64,000 nucleotides of DNA from JAJPKR01 sp050746125 (GTDB lineage: Bacteria > Acidobacteriota > Terriglobia > Terriglobales > SCQP01), in the NCBI GenBank assembly GCA_050746125.1, contig JBOGKX010000202.1, forward strand, positions 29,415 to 93,414. Reading direction: 5' to 3'. Of this stretch, positions 9,108-18,743 are shown one piece after another. A model generated the notes under the pieces. It was not told the origin of the DNA. It saw only the letters and a program-made list of their open reading frames with translations, and did not search any database. A program made the translations under genes and the position numbers. Numbering within the stretch: position 1 is the stretch's first letter; each line of letters opens with the position of its first letter.

Positions 9108-10766
9108 TCAATGGGTGATCACCAGATGCAGCGAGCTGAGCAGCGTCCAGTTGGCGCGCTGGTAGGCGATCAAGGCTTCTTGATAACTTACGTTGGCGTT
9201 GAGCAGCGTCTCCTGCGTCTGGCTGAGCTGCACCTGCGCTTGCAAGAGCTCGAAAATCGTGGTGGTTCCCAGCTGATATTTTTGCTGTTCGGCGGCCACG
9301 TTTTTCTCGGAAAGATCGCGGGCCAACGTCGCCGACTTCACCTCCGCCGCCGCCATCCGCACCTGCGTGTCGGCTAGTCGCACGTCCTGAATGATTTGCT
9401 GCCGCTGCTGCCGCTCGTTGTAGCGGTCGTGCTTGACCGCCACCAGCGCGTCAGTGAGGTGGGCGGTGTTAGCGCTATTGCGGATGGGCAGCGTCAGTTG
9501 CAGGGAGAAGCCATAGTAGGGAAAGCCGAAGCCGAACAACTGCCGCATGGAGTCGCTGAAGCCGCCGGGCACGAAGGTGGTCGGCCCGCTGCCCAGCGAG
9601 CTGCTGACCGGGATCTGATTGCCGCCCAGGCCGCTCGATCCATACGTGCCGGTGAGGTCCAATTCCGGCAACAGCGAGTTATGCGCCATGCGCACGCCGA
9701 GATCGTCGGCGGCCAGCTGCCGCTCGGCGGCGCTCAGCTCGGGACGGCGGCGCAAGGCCTCGGCGATGGCGTCGTTGACGGCCGGCAGGTTGGGCTCGGC
9801 CGGTAGCTGCGCCGGGTCGTCCTCGAGCACGATATCGAGATCGCGGGTTGAAGCCTGGAGATCGGCCCCGATCAAGCGGCGAAACTGATCCAGCTGCTGT
9901 TGATACGCGGCTTGTGCTTGCAACACCTGCACTTGGTCGGTGGCGATTTGGGTCTGATCCTGGTAAATGTCTTCCTTCGGCAGGGCGCCCAACTTCAGGG
10001 CGTGCTCGTCGCGCTGATATTGCTTTTGCGCCAGCTCGAGCGCCTGCTGGCGGACGGTGATGCTGTCGCGCGCCTGCACCGTATTCCAATACTGATTCGC
10101 GGCGCTGACCAAGAGATTGGCGACTTGCGCATCGGTCTGATCGGTGGTGACCATCAGCGCGATGCGCGCCTGTTGCAGCGGCCCGCTTTGCAGCTGAAAC
10201 CCGCGATTCTGCAGCAGTGGCATGCCGATGCTGAAATTCAAGCCGGTCGCATAGCTGGGATTGAAAAAGGCGAAGGCGTTGTTGCTGGAGCTGCGGTCGG
10301 AGCTGAAGCCGACTTGCACGGTCTGGCCACTGGGCAAGCTCTCTTGGAAGTTCAAGCTACCGCTTTGCGACAGGCTGTTCAGCGTGGCCGCGCCGCTGAT
10401 CTGCGAGTACTGCGGCGCTACCGTGCGCCGGCCTCCGAAGCTCGCCGCTAGCGAGGGATCGAAGGGGGCGCGCGCCGCGATCACGCCCGCGCTCGCGCTG
10501 GCCACGCTCAGTTGGGCAATGTGCACTTGGGTGTCGTTGGCCAGCACCAACTGCAGGTAGTCGCGCAGCCGCAACTGCAGCTTGCCGTCGTGAATGTAGC
10601 CCTGCAAGCCGCGAATCGGCTCGATCTGCGGCGACGGCTGGCGAAAAGGACGAATGAATTGCCCCCAGGCCGGCGCCGCGCCGAAGGCGAGCACCGCGGC
10701 CGCGAGGCCCCAGCAGCGAAAACGAGGAATGAGCATCGTGAGCCATCGCACCCCGCGCTTCGCCAT
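9108..10766 (-). CDS. TolC-family outer-membrane efflux channel
   Basis: Outer-membrane factor expected to form a trimeric barrel with a long periplasmic alpha-helical tunnel and so complete an export system with the adaptors and permease encoded just upstream. The 552 residues show an N-terminal signal (hydrophobic core LAAAVLAFGAAPAWG), two OEP repeats with heptad-rich helices (about 200-300 and 430-540), and typical Gln/Ala-rich segments such as AQAAYQQQLDQFRRLIG. The ATG at 10766 follows the permease stop TAG with no spacing, suggesting coupled translation; an alternative ATG at 10736 starts nearer the signal-peptide core. It is last in the operon. Confidence 0.9.
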   Translation of the reverse strand: MAKRGVRWLTMLIPRFRCWGLAAAVLAFGAAPAWGQFIRPFRQPSPQIEPIRGLQGYIHDGKLQLRLRDYLQLVLANDTQVHIAQLSVASASAGVIAARAPFDPSLAASFGGRRTVAPQYSQISGAATLNSLSQSGSLNFQESLPSGQTVQVGFSSDRSSSNNAFAFFNPSYATGLNFSIGMPLLQNRGFQLQSGPLQQARIALMVTTDQTDAQVANLLVSAANQYWNTVQARDSITVRQQALELAQKQYQRDEHALKLGALPKEDIYQDQTQIATDQVQVLQAQAAYQQQLDQFRRLIGADLQASTRDLDIVLEDDPAQLPAEPNLPAVNDAIAEALRRRPELSAAERQLAADDLGVRMAHNSLLPELDLTGTYGSSGLGGNQIPVSSSLGSGPTTFVPGGFSDSMRQLFGFGFPYYGFSLQLTLPIRNSANTAHLTDALVAVKHDRYNERQQRQQIIQDVRLADTQVRMAAAEVKSATLARDLSEKNVAAEQQKYQLGTTTIFELLQAQVQLSQTQETLLNANVSYQEALIAYQRANWTLLSSLHLVITH

Positions 10767-12071
10767 CTATTCGTACCGAAGCGCTTCAATGGGATCGACG
10801 CGCGAAGCCTTGCGCGCCGGATAAATGCCGAATATCACCCCCACCGCCACCGACACGCCGAAGGCCACCACGATCGAGGAACTGGTGACGATGGTGGTCC
10901 ACTGCGCGGCGGCGGCAATCGTCCAGGAGAGCAGGTAACCGAAGATGATGCCTAAGATTCCTCCCGAGAGCGAGATCAATACCGCCTCGGTGAGGAACTG
11001 GCGCAGGATATCACCGCGGCGCGCCCCGATGGCGCGGCGGACCCCGATCTCGCGCGTCCGCTCCAAGACCGTGGCCAGCACGATATTCATGATGCCGATG
11101 CCGCCCACCAGCAGGGAAATCGCGGCGATCGCCACCATGACGAAGGTGAAGATCCGCTGCGTTTGCTGTTGCTGCGCCAGCAGGTCGGCGGGTACGACGA
11201 CGGTGAAATCCTGGGCGTTGTGGTGCGTGGAGTTCAAGATGGCGGTGACCACCTTGGCGGTTGCGACGCTATCCACGCCGTTTTTCAAGCTCAGGTCCAC
11301 GCCGTCGAGGTCGTCCTTGAGGCTGAAGCTGGCGTCCCAAAACCGGTAGTCGAACGTATTGAGGGGAATGTAAACCGCGTTGTTCCAGTCGTGCGAGGCT
11401 GGACCCGCGCCGCCCCCCGACCCGCCGCCCGAAAACTGCTCCCCAAGCACGCCGATGACCCGCAGCCAGGTGTCGTTGACCTTGATGTACTTGCCCACCG
11501 CCGCGCCATAGCCGAGCAAGCTGACCTTGGCGCCCAGGCCAAGGACGCATACCGGAGCGCTGGCGGCTTCGTCGAGCGCATCGAAAAAGCGGCCCTCCTG
11601 CGGAATTAGGTGGTGAATCGCGGCGTAGGCGGGTAAGACCCCGTATAGATCCGGCACGTCGTGGGCCGGCTGCGGCAGCACCTTGCTGGGATGCAGCTCG
11701 CGCCGCGGCGAAATCTGATCGATGCCGGCGACGTTGTCTTCGAGAATGCGCACGTCGCGCTCGGTGAGGCCCGGCGAGATGCGACGGCGCTGCTGCATCT
11801 CTTGCTGGCTGGTGGCGGGCAGCGACTCGATCAGCAGGTTGCGCACGCCCAGCCGCTCGATGAACTGCAGCGACTCTTGCTTGGCGCCGGCGCCGATCGC
11901 CAGCATCCCGATCACGGCGCCGACGCCGAAGATCATGCCCAAGGCGGTGAGCAGCGTGCGCGTCTTCTGGGAGCGGAGATTGTCCGCGGCCAGCCGCAGA
12001 TCGCCCAAATAGCGGCTCCAAATCGGCAAACGGCGGCGGGGCGGCGCGGAGGTGGTGGCGGAAGTGCTCAT
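10767..12071 (-). CDS. MacB/FtsX-type ABC permease, ATPase domain absent
   Basis: Inner-membrane permease of the MacB type. The 434 residues hold one N-terminal TM helix (about 40-62, TLLTALGMIFGVGAVIGML), a periplasmic MacB core domain (about 70-300) and a C-terminal FtsX block of three TM helices (about 308-420), with the family motif TREIGVRRAIGARRGDILRQ and the ending RKASRVDPIEALRYE. E. coli MacB carries an N-terminal nucleotide-binding domain; here there is none, and no ATPase gene occurs in the operon. MacB-type machines are usually mechanotransmitters paired with an adaptor and TolC, as in this operon. It lies 39 bases after the third adaptor gene. Confidence 0.92.
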   Translation of the reverse strand: MSTSATTSAPPRRRLPIWSRYLGDLRLAADNLRSQKTRTLLTALGMIFGVGAVIGMLAIGAGAKQESLQFIERLGVRNLLIESLPATSQQEMQQRRRISPGLTERDVRILEDNVAGIDQISPRRELHPSKVLPQPAHDVPDLYGVLPAYAAIHHLIPQEGRFFDALDEAASAPVCVLGLGAKVSLLGYGAAVGKYIKVNDTWLRVIGVLGEQFSGGGSGGGAGPASHDWNNAVYIPLNTFDYRFWDASFSLKDDLDGVDLSLKNGVDSVATAKVVTAILNSTHHNAQDFTVVVPADLLAQQQQTQRIFTFVMVAIAAISLLVGGIGIMNIVLATVLERTREIGVRRAIGARRGDILRQFLTEAVLISLSGGILGIIFGYLLSWTIAAAAQWTTIVTSSSIVVAFGVSVAVGVIFGIYPARKASRVDPIEALRYE

Positions 12072-12110
12072 GGGCGGAACCGTGGTCGTGGCGACATCGT
12101 GGTTGGCGGC

Positions 12111-13469
12111 CTACCGGCGCCGCCGCGCGCCGGGAACCGCTTGCATGGCCCCCGCCGGCTTGGGCCCGGGCGCGGCCGCGGCGGTCTGCTCGGGATTGGC
12201 CAGGGCGATGACATCGTCCTGCGCCAGGCCCTGCACCACGACTTGGCTCTCGCTCTGGCGCACGATCTGGATCGGATGGCGGCTGAACTGACCGTGGTCG
12301 AATAGGTAAACGTAATTTTGCCCGTCGCCGCTGAAGACCGCTTGCGCCGGCACCCACAAGACGTCGTGCAAACGGTCGGTGATCAGTTGCACGTTGGCGC
12401 TCATGCCGGGATGCAACTGGCTCGAGGGCTGATCGAGGCCGATGGTACAGACCACGTGGCGGTCCCAAGGAGGCCCGCTCACCCCGCCCATGTATTTCAC
12501 CTTGCCGGCAAAGGTCTGGCCGGGCAAGCCGACAAACTCGATGCGCGCCGGCTGGCCGACATTCAAATGGCCGCGGTCGAGTTCGTTGATGTTGGCCAGC
12601 ACCTGCCAGTCCGTGGTGGCGGGAATCTCGGCAATCAGCATGCCCGGACGCGTCGTGTCGCCGACCTGATAGGGGGGCAACTGCATGCCGGGATAGAACA
12701 TGTTGGTGCTGTTGTTGGTCTTGATGTCCACGTAACCGCCGTGGGTGGCGCGCAGCGTCATGGCGGCGATATTGCGGCGGGCGGTCTGGGCATCCACCTG
12801 CGCTTTGCGCAGGGCTGCCTCCTGGATGGCAATGGCGGCGCGGCTGGTGGCTTGCTGGCTGGCCAAATCACTTTGGAGTTGTCGTAGGTGATCTTGGGCG
12901 GCGCGCAGATTGAGATTGTTGGTCTGAGCGTCGATGGCGGCCAAGATGGGATTCTTGCGCACCTGCAATTGCGCGCGGCGCACGTCGTAGCGCGCTTTGA
13001 TGAGGGCGTAGCGGTTCTCTTCCTCGGCGGCGGCGGCGGTGGCGCGCGCCTGGATGACTTGCTGCTCGGCGATTTGCAGCGCCGCTTGCGCCTGCTTCAG
13101 GTTGTACTCCTGCACCGAGGTGTCGAAGGCCACGATTACATCGCCCGGCTTGACCAGCGAGCCGGGCTTGGCCAAGGAAGTAATGCTCAGTTGACCGCCC
13201 GCCACCATGGGCGCATTCAGCAGTTCCGAGTTGCCGCCCTCCAACGTGCCCTGCGCGAACACCCTCAGCGTGACATCGCCGCGCTTGACCTCGGCCACCG
13301 GAACTCCGCCGGTGGGACCGCCACCGATGTCCCGATAAAGCCGCCAACCGAACCACACGAGCAGGGCGGCGATGCCGGCCAGGATGAGATATCGCAGCGC
13401 CACCCGCCAGGGTTGGCGGCGCGGCCGCGCCGGCGGGGTGAGCAGCGGGGCTGGAGCGACACTGGTCAC
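12111..13469 (-). CDS. HlyD/MFP-type periplasmic adaptor (third of three)
   Basis: Membrane-fusion protein linking an inner-membrane transporter to TolC. The 452 residues have a Pro/Arg-rich cytoplasmic start, one N-terminal TM anchor (about 28-46, YLILAGIAALLVWFGWRLY), a lipoyl-like half-motif (about 100-115, GSLVKPGDVIVAFD), a coiled-coil hairpin rich in Ala, Gln and Arg (about 120-235), a second lipoyl half, and beta-barrel and membrane-proximal domains ending near VVQGLAQDDVIAL. A low-complexity Arg tail follows. It starts inside the 3' end of the second adaptor gene (4-base ATGA overlap, 13466-13469), so the two are translated together. Confidence 0.9.
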   Translation of the reverse strand: MTSVAPAPLLTPPARPRRQPWRVALRYLILAGIAALLVWFGWRLYRDIGGGPTGGVPVAEVKRGDVTLRVFAQGTLEGGNSELLNAPMVAGGQLSITSLAKPGSLVKPGDVIVAFDTSVQEYNLKQAQAALQIAEQQVIQARATAAAAEEENRYALIKARYDVRRAQLQVRKNPILAAIDAQTNNLNLRAAQDHLRQLQSDLASQQATSRAAIAIQEAALRKAQVDAQTARRNIAAMTLRATHGGYVDIKTNNSTNMFYPGMQLPPYQVGDTTRPGMLIAEIPATTDWQVLANINELDRGHLNVGQPARIEFVGLPGQTFAGKVKYMGGVSGPPWDRHVVCTIGLDQPSSQLHPGMSANVQLITDRLHDVLWVPAQAVFSGDGQNYVYLFDHGQFSRHPIQIVRQSESQVVVQGLAQDDVIALANPEQTAAAAPGPKPAGAMQAVPGARRRR

Positions 13470-14743
13470 TGCCTCGCCTTTCGCTGCATGCGTTTGCCTT
13501 GCGTGGGATCGGCGAGGGCCACGCGCGTGCCTTCCGCAATGCCGGTGATAGCTACGGCATCGGGATTGCGCGCCAGCACCTTCACCGGCGCCGGCCGGAA
13601 ACTCCCGCCATCTTGCACATAAACGATCGCCTTGCCGTCGCGCGTAAAGAGCGCCTGCACCGGGATGCTGATCGCATCGGGCAGTCGCTTGACGACGATA
13701 TCGAGCGTTCCGTTCATACCCGGGCGCAGGCTCGGCGGAACGCGCGCCAACTGCCCGTAGGCCTTGAACGCTTGTTTGGGCGGAAAGCCGCCATCCATGT
13801 CCGCTTCCGCCAGCGGCGAGATGGAAGCGAGGCGGCCGCGAAAGGTGGCCTCCGGCAAGGCGTCAAGGTGCACTCGCACCGCTTGCCCGACGCTCACCTG
13901 CCCGCGGTCCACCTCTTCCAAGCTACCCTCCATTTGCAAGGTGGACAGATCCGGAACCTCGGCAATGGTGGCGCCCGGCCAGGCGGCATCGCCGACCTTG
14001 AACGGCTTGGCGTTCATCCAGCCTTGAGAGCGGTTCATCATGTACGTCACGACGCCGGGACTTGGCGTGCGCAGTTCCATGTGGGCGAGATAGGTACGGT
14101 CTAGATTGACGTCGAACTGCGCCTTGGCGAGCTCCCGCTGCGCCGAGGCAATCTTGGCCTGGCTGGATTTTTCATCCAAATTGACCTTGGCCTGCTCGAC
14201 GCGCAGCCCCTCTTCCGCGGTCGCCAAATCAATCCCCGCCTCCTCGCCGGCGATCTCGCCCAAGATGGATTGCTTGGTGACGTTGAGTTTGGCCGCCTCG
14301 ACATGGGTCTGATCCGTGGCCACATCGAGCTTATCTTGCTCGGCGGTGATGTTGGCTTGCGCGCGCGCCTGATCGAGCGTCGCTTGCGCTTGCTGCATCA
14401 CGGCCATCTTTTCCCCTAAATCTTGCCGCGCCGTAGTGGGATCGAACTTAACCACCACGTCGCCGCCATTCACCTGGCTGCCGGGCGGCGCCAGCCAGAC
14501 GATGGTCAGGTTGTGAATGCGAGGCGCCACGATGGGCACCGAGTGCAGCGCCGCCAAGGAGCCGCGCGCCCGCACCACGACCAGGAACTCCCCCTTCTGG
14601 GCGGCGGCGGTCGCGATGGATCCGGATGCGACACCGCGCGCGCGAACACTCAGGCCGGCAACCAGCAGGGCCACGGCCGCCAGCGCCGCGAGCGGGAAAC
14701 CAAAGCGGCTGGTTGACTCAGCTCGGCCCCGCAACAGCCTCAC
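13466..14743 (-). CDS. HlyD/MFP-type periplasmic adaptor (second of three)
   Basis: Second adaptor of the export operon, 425 residues. One N-terminal anchor helix (about 14-33, FPLAALAAVALLVAGLSV) precedes a lipoyl half (GSQVNGGDVVVKFD), a long charged coiled-coil hairpin (about 110-210), the second lipoyl half, a beta-barrel domain and a C-terminal domain with FTRDGKAIVYVQDG. Its divergence from both neighbouring adaptors argues against a recent duplication. It overlaps the first adaptor gene by 4 bases (14740-14743) and the third by 4 bases. Three adaptors in one transcript suggests either a hetero-oligomeric collar or adaptors serving different permeases. Confidence 0.89.
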   Translation of the reverse strand: MRLLRGRAESTSRFGFPLAALAAVALLVAGLSVRARGVASGSIATAAAQKGEFLVVVRARGSLAALHSVPIVAPRIHNLTIVWLAPPGSQVNGGDVVVKFDPTTARQDLGEKMAVMQQAQATLDQARAQANITAEQDKLDVATDQTHVEAAKLNVTKQSILGEIAGEEAGIDLATAEEGLRVEQAKVNLDEKSSQAKIASAQRELAKAQFDVNLDRTYLAHMELRTPSPGVVTYMMNRSQGWMNAKPFKVGDAAWPGATIAEVPDLSTLQMEGSLEEVDRGQVSVGQAVRVHLDALPEATFRGRLASISPLAEADMDGGFPPKQAFKAYGQLARVPPSLRPGMNGTLDIVVKRLPDAISIPVQALFTRDGKAIVYVQDGGSFRPAPVKVLARNPDAVAITGIAEGTRVALADPTQGKRMQRKARQ

Positions 14744-16020
14744 TGCGTCGCCTCCGTATTGGCGACGGCAATGCGTTGGCCCGCGGCGAGGCCCGACGTG
14801 ACGACAATGTTGTGCGCGTCGAATTCTCCCAATTCGACTCGTTGCTCGCGACGCGAGCCATCACCGGCGATCTTTGTCACGTACGCGGCACCGTTGCGGA
14901 AATGAATCGCGCCGCGCGGCACGAGCAGTTCTTTTTGGCCCGTGGCGACTTCCAAATCGATGGCGGCGGAAAGGTCGGGCATGATGCGCGGGTCGTTTTG
15001 ATCGAGATGGAATAGCGCCGTATAGCTGTGCACGGGGCTATCGAAAGGCGCGGTAGCCACTGGACTGACTGACAGGAACCGGGCGGTGAATTGCGCCTTC
15101 GGATATGCGTCTAGATGGACAATGGCCGGCAAGCCGGCGCTGAGCAATCCGCCGTCGGCCTCGCTGATGGCCGCTTGCACTTCCATTTGTGACGGATCGA
15201 AGATGCGCATCAGCGATCTCCCACCCCACATCTGGTCGCCTTCTTGGGGGACTGCAAAGGTACCGTTCTGCCAACTTGCCACCAGCGCCACCATGCCCGA
15301 GAGCGGCGCCCGCACCACCATCTGTTCGACGGCGGTCTTGGCCCGCATGTATTCCCGATATTGCTGATCGCGCTGCAGCTCGAGAATCTTAAGCGCGGAG
15401 GCGTCGGCGATATCGTGTTGGCGGTTGGAGATCTTCAGGCTGGCTATCTGGGCGGTAGCGTCGTCAACGTTGACCTGGTCGGTTTCGGCATCGATCGTGC
15501 TCAGGATCGGCGCCTTGCGCAGCTCCAGTCTCGCCTTGCCCAGCGCCGCTTCCGCCGCCTGGAGCGCGGACGCGCGCTGCTCGGCGGCGCTGCGGTTTTG
15601 CGCCATCTTGTCTTGCACCTGATGACTCAGGTCGTCGTATTGCGCCAGCGCATCTTGCTCGTTTTGCAGTTCCACGGTCTCGTCGAAGCGCACCAAAACG
15701 TCGCCCTTTCGAACCGAGGCGCCGTTGGCAATAATGTAGGTGAGGGTCAGATCGCCGCCTGAGTGGCGGAAGCGCGGCACGCGAACCGTGAACGAGTGCG
15801 CCGCCATCGTCTGCCCGGTGGCGCGCACAAGCCGCACCAGGCGCCCCGAGCGCACCGTGGCCAGGTCGGATCCCGACGTGGCCGCCACCGGCGATGCGTT
15901 CCCTTGGGCCGCGACTGTACGGCAGCCGATCCCGCTCAACGCCGCGGCCAGCACCACGCCCAAAACAGTTTTGACACCTGGTGCCCGCAAGCGACTCCCC
16001 AATGTCTTAAACGTAATCAT
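14740..16020 (-). CDS. HlyD/MFP-type periplasmic adaptor (first of three)
   Basis: First gene of the export operon, 426 residues. The N terminus has a hydrophobic stretch (about 18-32) ending SGIGC, which resembles but does not match a lipobox, so it is either a membrane anchor or a weak lipoprotein signal. Then come a lipoyl half (GASVRKGDVLVRFD), a coiled-coil hairpin with Gln-rich repeats (about 125-220), the second lipoyl half with the WQNGTFAVPQEGDQMW loop, and beta-barrel and C-terminal domains. The ATG at 16020 opens a divergent intergenic region shared with the M1 peptidase gene. Confidence 0.87.
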   Translation of the reverse strand: MITFKTLGSRLRAPGVKTVLGVVLAAALSGIGCRTVAAQGNASPVAATSGSDLATVRSGRLVRLVRATGQTMAAHSFTVRVPRFRHSGGDLTLTYIIANGASVRKGDVLVRFDETVELQNEQDALAQYDDLSHQVQDKMAQNRSAAEQRASALQAAEAALGKARLELRKAPILSTIDAETDQVNVDDATAQIASLKISNRQHDIADASALKILELQRDQQYREYMRAKTAVEQMVVRAPLSGMVALVASWQNGTFAVPQEGDQMWGGRSLMRIFDPSQMEVQAAISEADGGLLSAGLPAIVHLDAYPKAQFTARFLSVSPVATAPFDSPVHSYTALFHLDQNDPRIMPDLSAAIDLEVATGQKELLVPRGAIHFRNGAAYVTKIAGDGSRREQRVELGEFDAHNIVVTSGLAAGQRIAVANTEATQ

Positions 16021-16200
16021 CGCGGGAATAGCTACAGCAAATTATTTTCGCATTCCCCGACTGTAGAATTCGTTGACTCTGACTCCCTGCTTTGGACACC
16101 GCGGAGAATCGCACGGTGGCATGCAATGTGTTTTTTGATACCCATTTTGGGCCTTAACTTCGCTACTTTGATGCGACAATTTCCCCTTTCGTGGGGCAAG

Positions 16201-18705
16201 ATGCGGCAATTCATCCTCGCTTCGCTGCTGATCATCCTGCTCATGGCGCCTCTAGCCGCGCGGCAGAGCGCCCGCCATGCAGCATTCGGCGACCCCAACC
16301 TCTGGGATTGGGCGCCGAGTCGCGCTTATCACGTTGAGACCTATCGGCTTAAGCTCCAATTCGACGAGCCGAAAGGCGAGGTCTTCGGCGACGAAATCAT
16401 AACCGTAGCGCCATTTGCCTCCGGATTCCGGACATTTTACCTCGACAGCTCCGAATTGAAGATCGAATCGGTAAAATTGCTGACATCCGGCGGCGCGACG
16501 ACAAGCTTGCCGTTCCGTCAAGCCGACCCAAAACTTTGGATCACGCTGGACCGGCCTTACGAGCGTGGCACAAGCCTTCGCGTCGAGATCGTCTATCACG
16601 GGTTCCCGCGCACCGGACTGTTCTTCGTCAACCCGAACCCGGCCTACTCCCGCTGGCCGCGCGAGGTGTGGTCGCAGGGGGAGAGCGAGTTCAACCATTT
16701 TTGGTTCCCCTGCTGGGATCATCCCAACGACAAAGCGGCGAGCGAGACGATCACCACCGTGCCCGAGTCGCAGAGCGTGGTGTCGAATGGGCGACTGGTA
16801 AGCGTCACCCATTCTCACGGCGAAGCGACGTACGACTGGGTAGAGCCGATACCACACAGTTCGTACTTGATCTCGATTGCGGTCGGGCCGTGGCGCAAGG
16901 TTAGCCAGCGCTTCGACAACAAGCCGGTCGACATCTACGTCCCGGACAGTGTGGACGCCGCCACGGCGCTTCGCGCCTTCGGCTCGACCCCCGATGCCAT
17001 GGGCTTCTACTCGCGCCTCTTCGGCGTTGACTACCCCTATGAAAAATATGCCCAGACGGCGGTGCACAACTTCACCGCCGGCGGCATGGAGAACATCAGC
17101 GCCACGACGCAAACCGATCTGGCCCTGCATGGCGAGCGCGCCGATGCCGACTATCCCAGTTGGCCGTTGATGGCGCACGAACTCGCGCACCAATGGTTCG
17201 GCGACTTGGTGACCACCCGCGACTGGTCCAATCTTTGGCTGAATGAGGGATTCGCGACTTTCCTAGCCAACCTCTACACGCAACATCGCGAAGGCGATGA
17301 TGCCTATCGTTTCGCCGTCTGGCAGGATCAGCGGCAGGCGCGAGCCGAAGACGACCACGACTATAGCCGGCCCATCGTGGATCGGCATTTTACGTTCCCC
17401 GAGCAGATGTTCGACGCCACGACTTACTCCAAAGGCGGCGCCGTGCTGGATATGCTGCGATACGTGCTGGATGGGGCGGCGGTTTCGCATCCCGCCACGC
17501 CGAGCGAGCCGCTGTTTCGCGCCCTGCACGCCTATTTGCTCGCCCATCGCGCCGGCAACGTGGATACGCACGACCTGATGGAAGCGCTGCGGCAAACGAC
17601 GGGCCGCAACTTGGACTGGTTCTTTCATGAGTGGGCGTTTCGGCCCGGTTACCCGCGATACCAAGTCGCGGCGCGCTACGAGCCCGCGCGGCGTATCGAG
17701 GCGGTTACGATTCGCCAAACGCAGGCGGCAGACGATCTGACTCCGATCTTCGACATGCCGATCGAATTGGCGTTTCATGGCGCCAACGGCGAGACCCAAG
17801 CGGTGACGATTCGCGACCAGCAACGCGAGCAAGAGTTCGACCTGTCGTTGCCGTTCGCTCCGGCTTGGATGGCCTTCGACCCAAATGGCCACATTTATAA
17901 GGCACTCGACTACCAACCGCCGACGCCGGAGCTTGCCGCCCAGGCGGAAGACGATCCGGCGATGATGAGCCGGCTGTGGGCGACGCGGCAATTGGCGCGG
18001 CGGGGCGCCGCCGCCGAGCCGGCGCTGGCGGCGGTACTGGCCCACGACGCGTTCTATGGCGTGCGGGTGGCGGCCGCGGCGGGACTGGGCGAGGTGGGCG
18101 GAGAGGCGGCGCCGGGCGCGCTACTGGCAGCACTTGGCCAGCCCGATAGCCGCGTGCGAGCGGCGGCGGTGCGGGCACTGGCCCGGCAAGCCGGCCAGGC
18201 GGAGGTTTACGCAGCGCTGCTGCGTGTCCTTAAAAGCGACCCCAGCTACGCGGCCGAAGCCGCCGCTGCCGCCGCGCTCGGGGCAAGCGGCAATCCGGCG
18301 GCTCTCGATGTGCTGCGAGCCGAGATCGCAGCGCGTCCCGAGCTGCACGTCTGGGCGGGCGTGGTCCGGGGCTTGGCGGCTAGCAAGGACCCGCGCGCCG
18401 CCGCTGTCTTGATGGCGCAGGCCGAGCCGGGCGTACCCGAGCCGGTGCGCATCAGCGCGCTGCGCGCCCTGCCGGCGATGAAGGCGAGTTGGGTCGGCCC
18501 GCTCCGCGCCCAGCTTGTGGTGGTAATTGCCGCCGCGCTGGCCGACCCTTTCGGCGATACGCGAGACGCCGGCGAGTACGCGGCGGCTGCCTTGCGGCTG
18601 GCGCGTTTCCGGCCTTACCTCGAGACGCAAGCGGCCAGCGCCGCCGAGCCGCAGCAGCAAGAAAACGCGCGGGAATACTTGAAACTTTTCGAGAACAAAA
18701 ACTAA
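16201..18705 (+). CDS. Secreted M1-family zinc aminopeptidase with C-terminal HEAT repeats
   Basis: Gluzincin aminopeptidase predicted to remove N-terminal residues from peptides in the periplasm or outside. The 834 residues carry a signal peptide (about 1-21), the N-terminal beta-domain, the exopeptidase motif GGMEN at 294-298, and the zinc site H326-E327-L-A-H330 with the third ligand E349 in WLNEG. From about residue 590 to the end the chain consists of Ala/Leu-rich HEAT-like repeats (for example VRAAAVRALARQ), longer than in classic M1 enzymes. The ATG at 16201 has GGGG 7 nt upstream and opens the signal peptide; an in-frame ATG at 16171 is an alternative. A double stop TAATAA ends the gene. 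Confidence 0.9.
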   Translation: MRQFILASLLIILLMAPLAARQSARHAAFGDPNLWDWAPSRAYHVETYRLKLQFDEPKGEVFGDEIITVAPFASGFRTFYLDSSELKIESVKLLTSGGATTSLPFRQADPKLWITLDRPYERGTSLRVEIVYHGFPRTGLFFVNPNPAYSRWPREVWSQGESEFNHFWFPCWDHPNDKAASETITTVPESQSVVSNGRLVSVTHSHGEATYDWVEPIPHSSYLISIAVGPWRKVSQRFDNKPVDIYVPDSVDAATALRAFGSTPDAMGFYSRLFGVDYPYEKYAQTAVHNFTAGGMENISATTQTDLALHGERADADYPSWPLMAHELAHQWFGDLVTTRDWSNLWLNEGFATFLANLYTQHREGDDAYRFAVWQDQRQARAEDDHDYSRPIVDRHFTFPEQMFDATTYSKGGAVLDMLRYVLDGAAVSHPATPSEPLFRALHAYLLAHRAGNVDTHDLMEALRQTTGRNLDWFFHEWAFRPGYPRYQVAARYEPARRIEAVTIRQTQAADDLTPIFDMPIELAFHGANGETQAVTIRDQQREQEFDLSLPFAPAWMAFDPNGHIYKALDYQPPTPELAAQAEDDPAMMSRLWATRQLARRGAAAEPALAAVLAHDAFYGVRVAAAAGLGEVGGEAAPGALLAALGQPDSRVRAAAVRALARQAGQAEVYAALLRVLKSDPSYAAEAAAAAALGASGNPAALDVLRAEIAARPELHVWAGVVRGLAASKDPRAAAVLMAQAEPGVPEPVRISALRALPAMKASWVGPLRAQLVVVIAAALADPFGDTRDAGEYAAAALRLARFRPYLETQAASAAEPQQQENAREYLKLFENKN

Positions 18706-18707
18706 TA

Positions 18708-18726
18708 ACCGCGCCGTCGGCGCGGT
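18708..18726 (+). other. Intergenic stem-loop between two metallopeptidase genes
   Basis: ACCGCGCC and GGCGCGGT form a perfect 8-bp stem with a GTC loop directly after the TAATAA stop of the M1 gene and 17 bases before the next ATG. No T-run follows, so it is more likely an mRNA-stabilising or attenuating hairpin than a full terminator. Confidence 0.45.
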
Positions 18727-18743
18727 CGGAAATTAGGAGCGAA

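Noticed and set aside
16064..16078. TAGAATTCGTTG shared by the 16.07-kb intergenic region and 25436-25447
   Set aside because: A 12-base match in two places, one overlapping the 16-bp palindrome only in half; expected by chance often enough to carry no weight.
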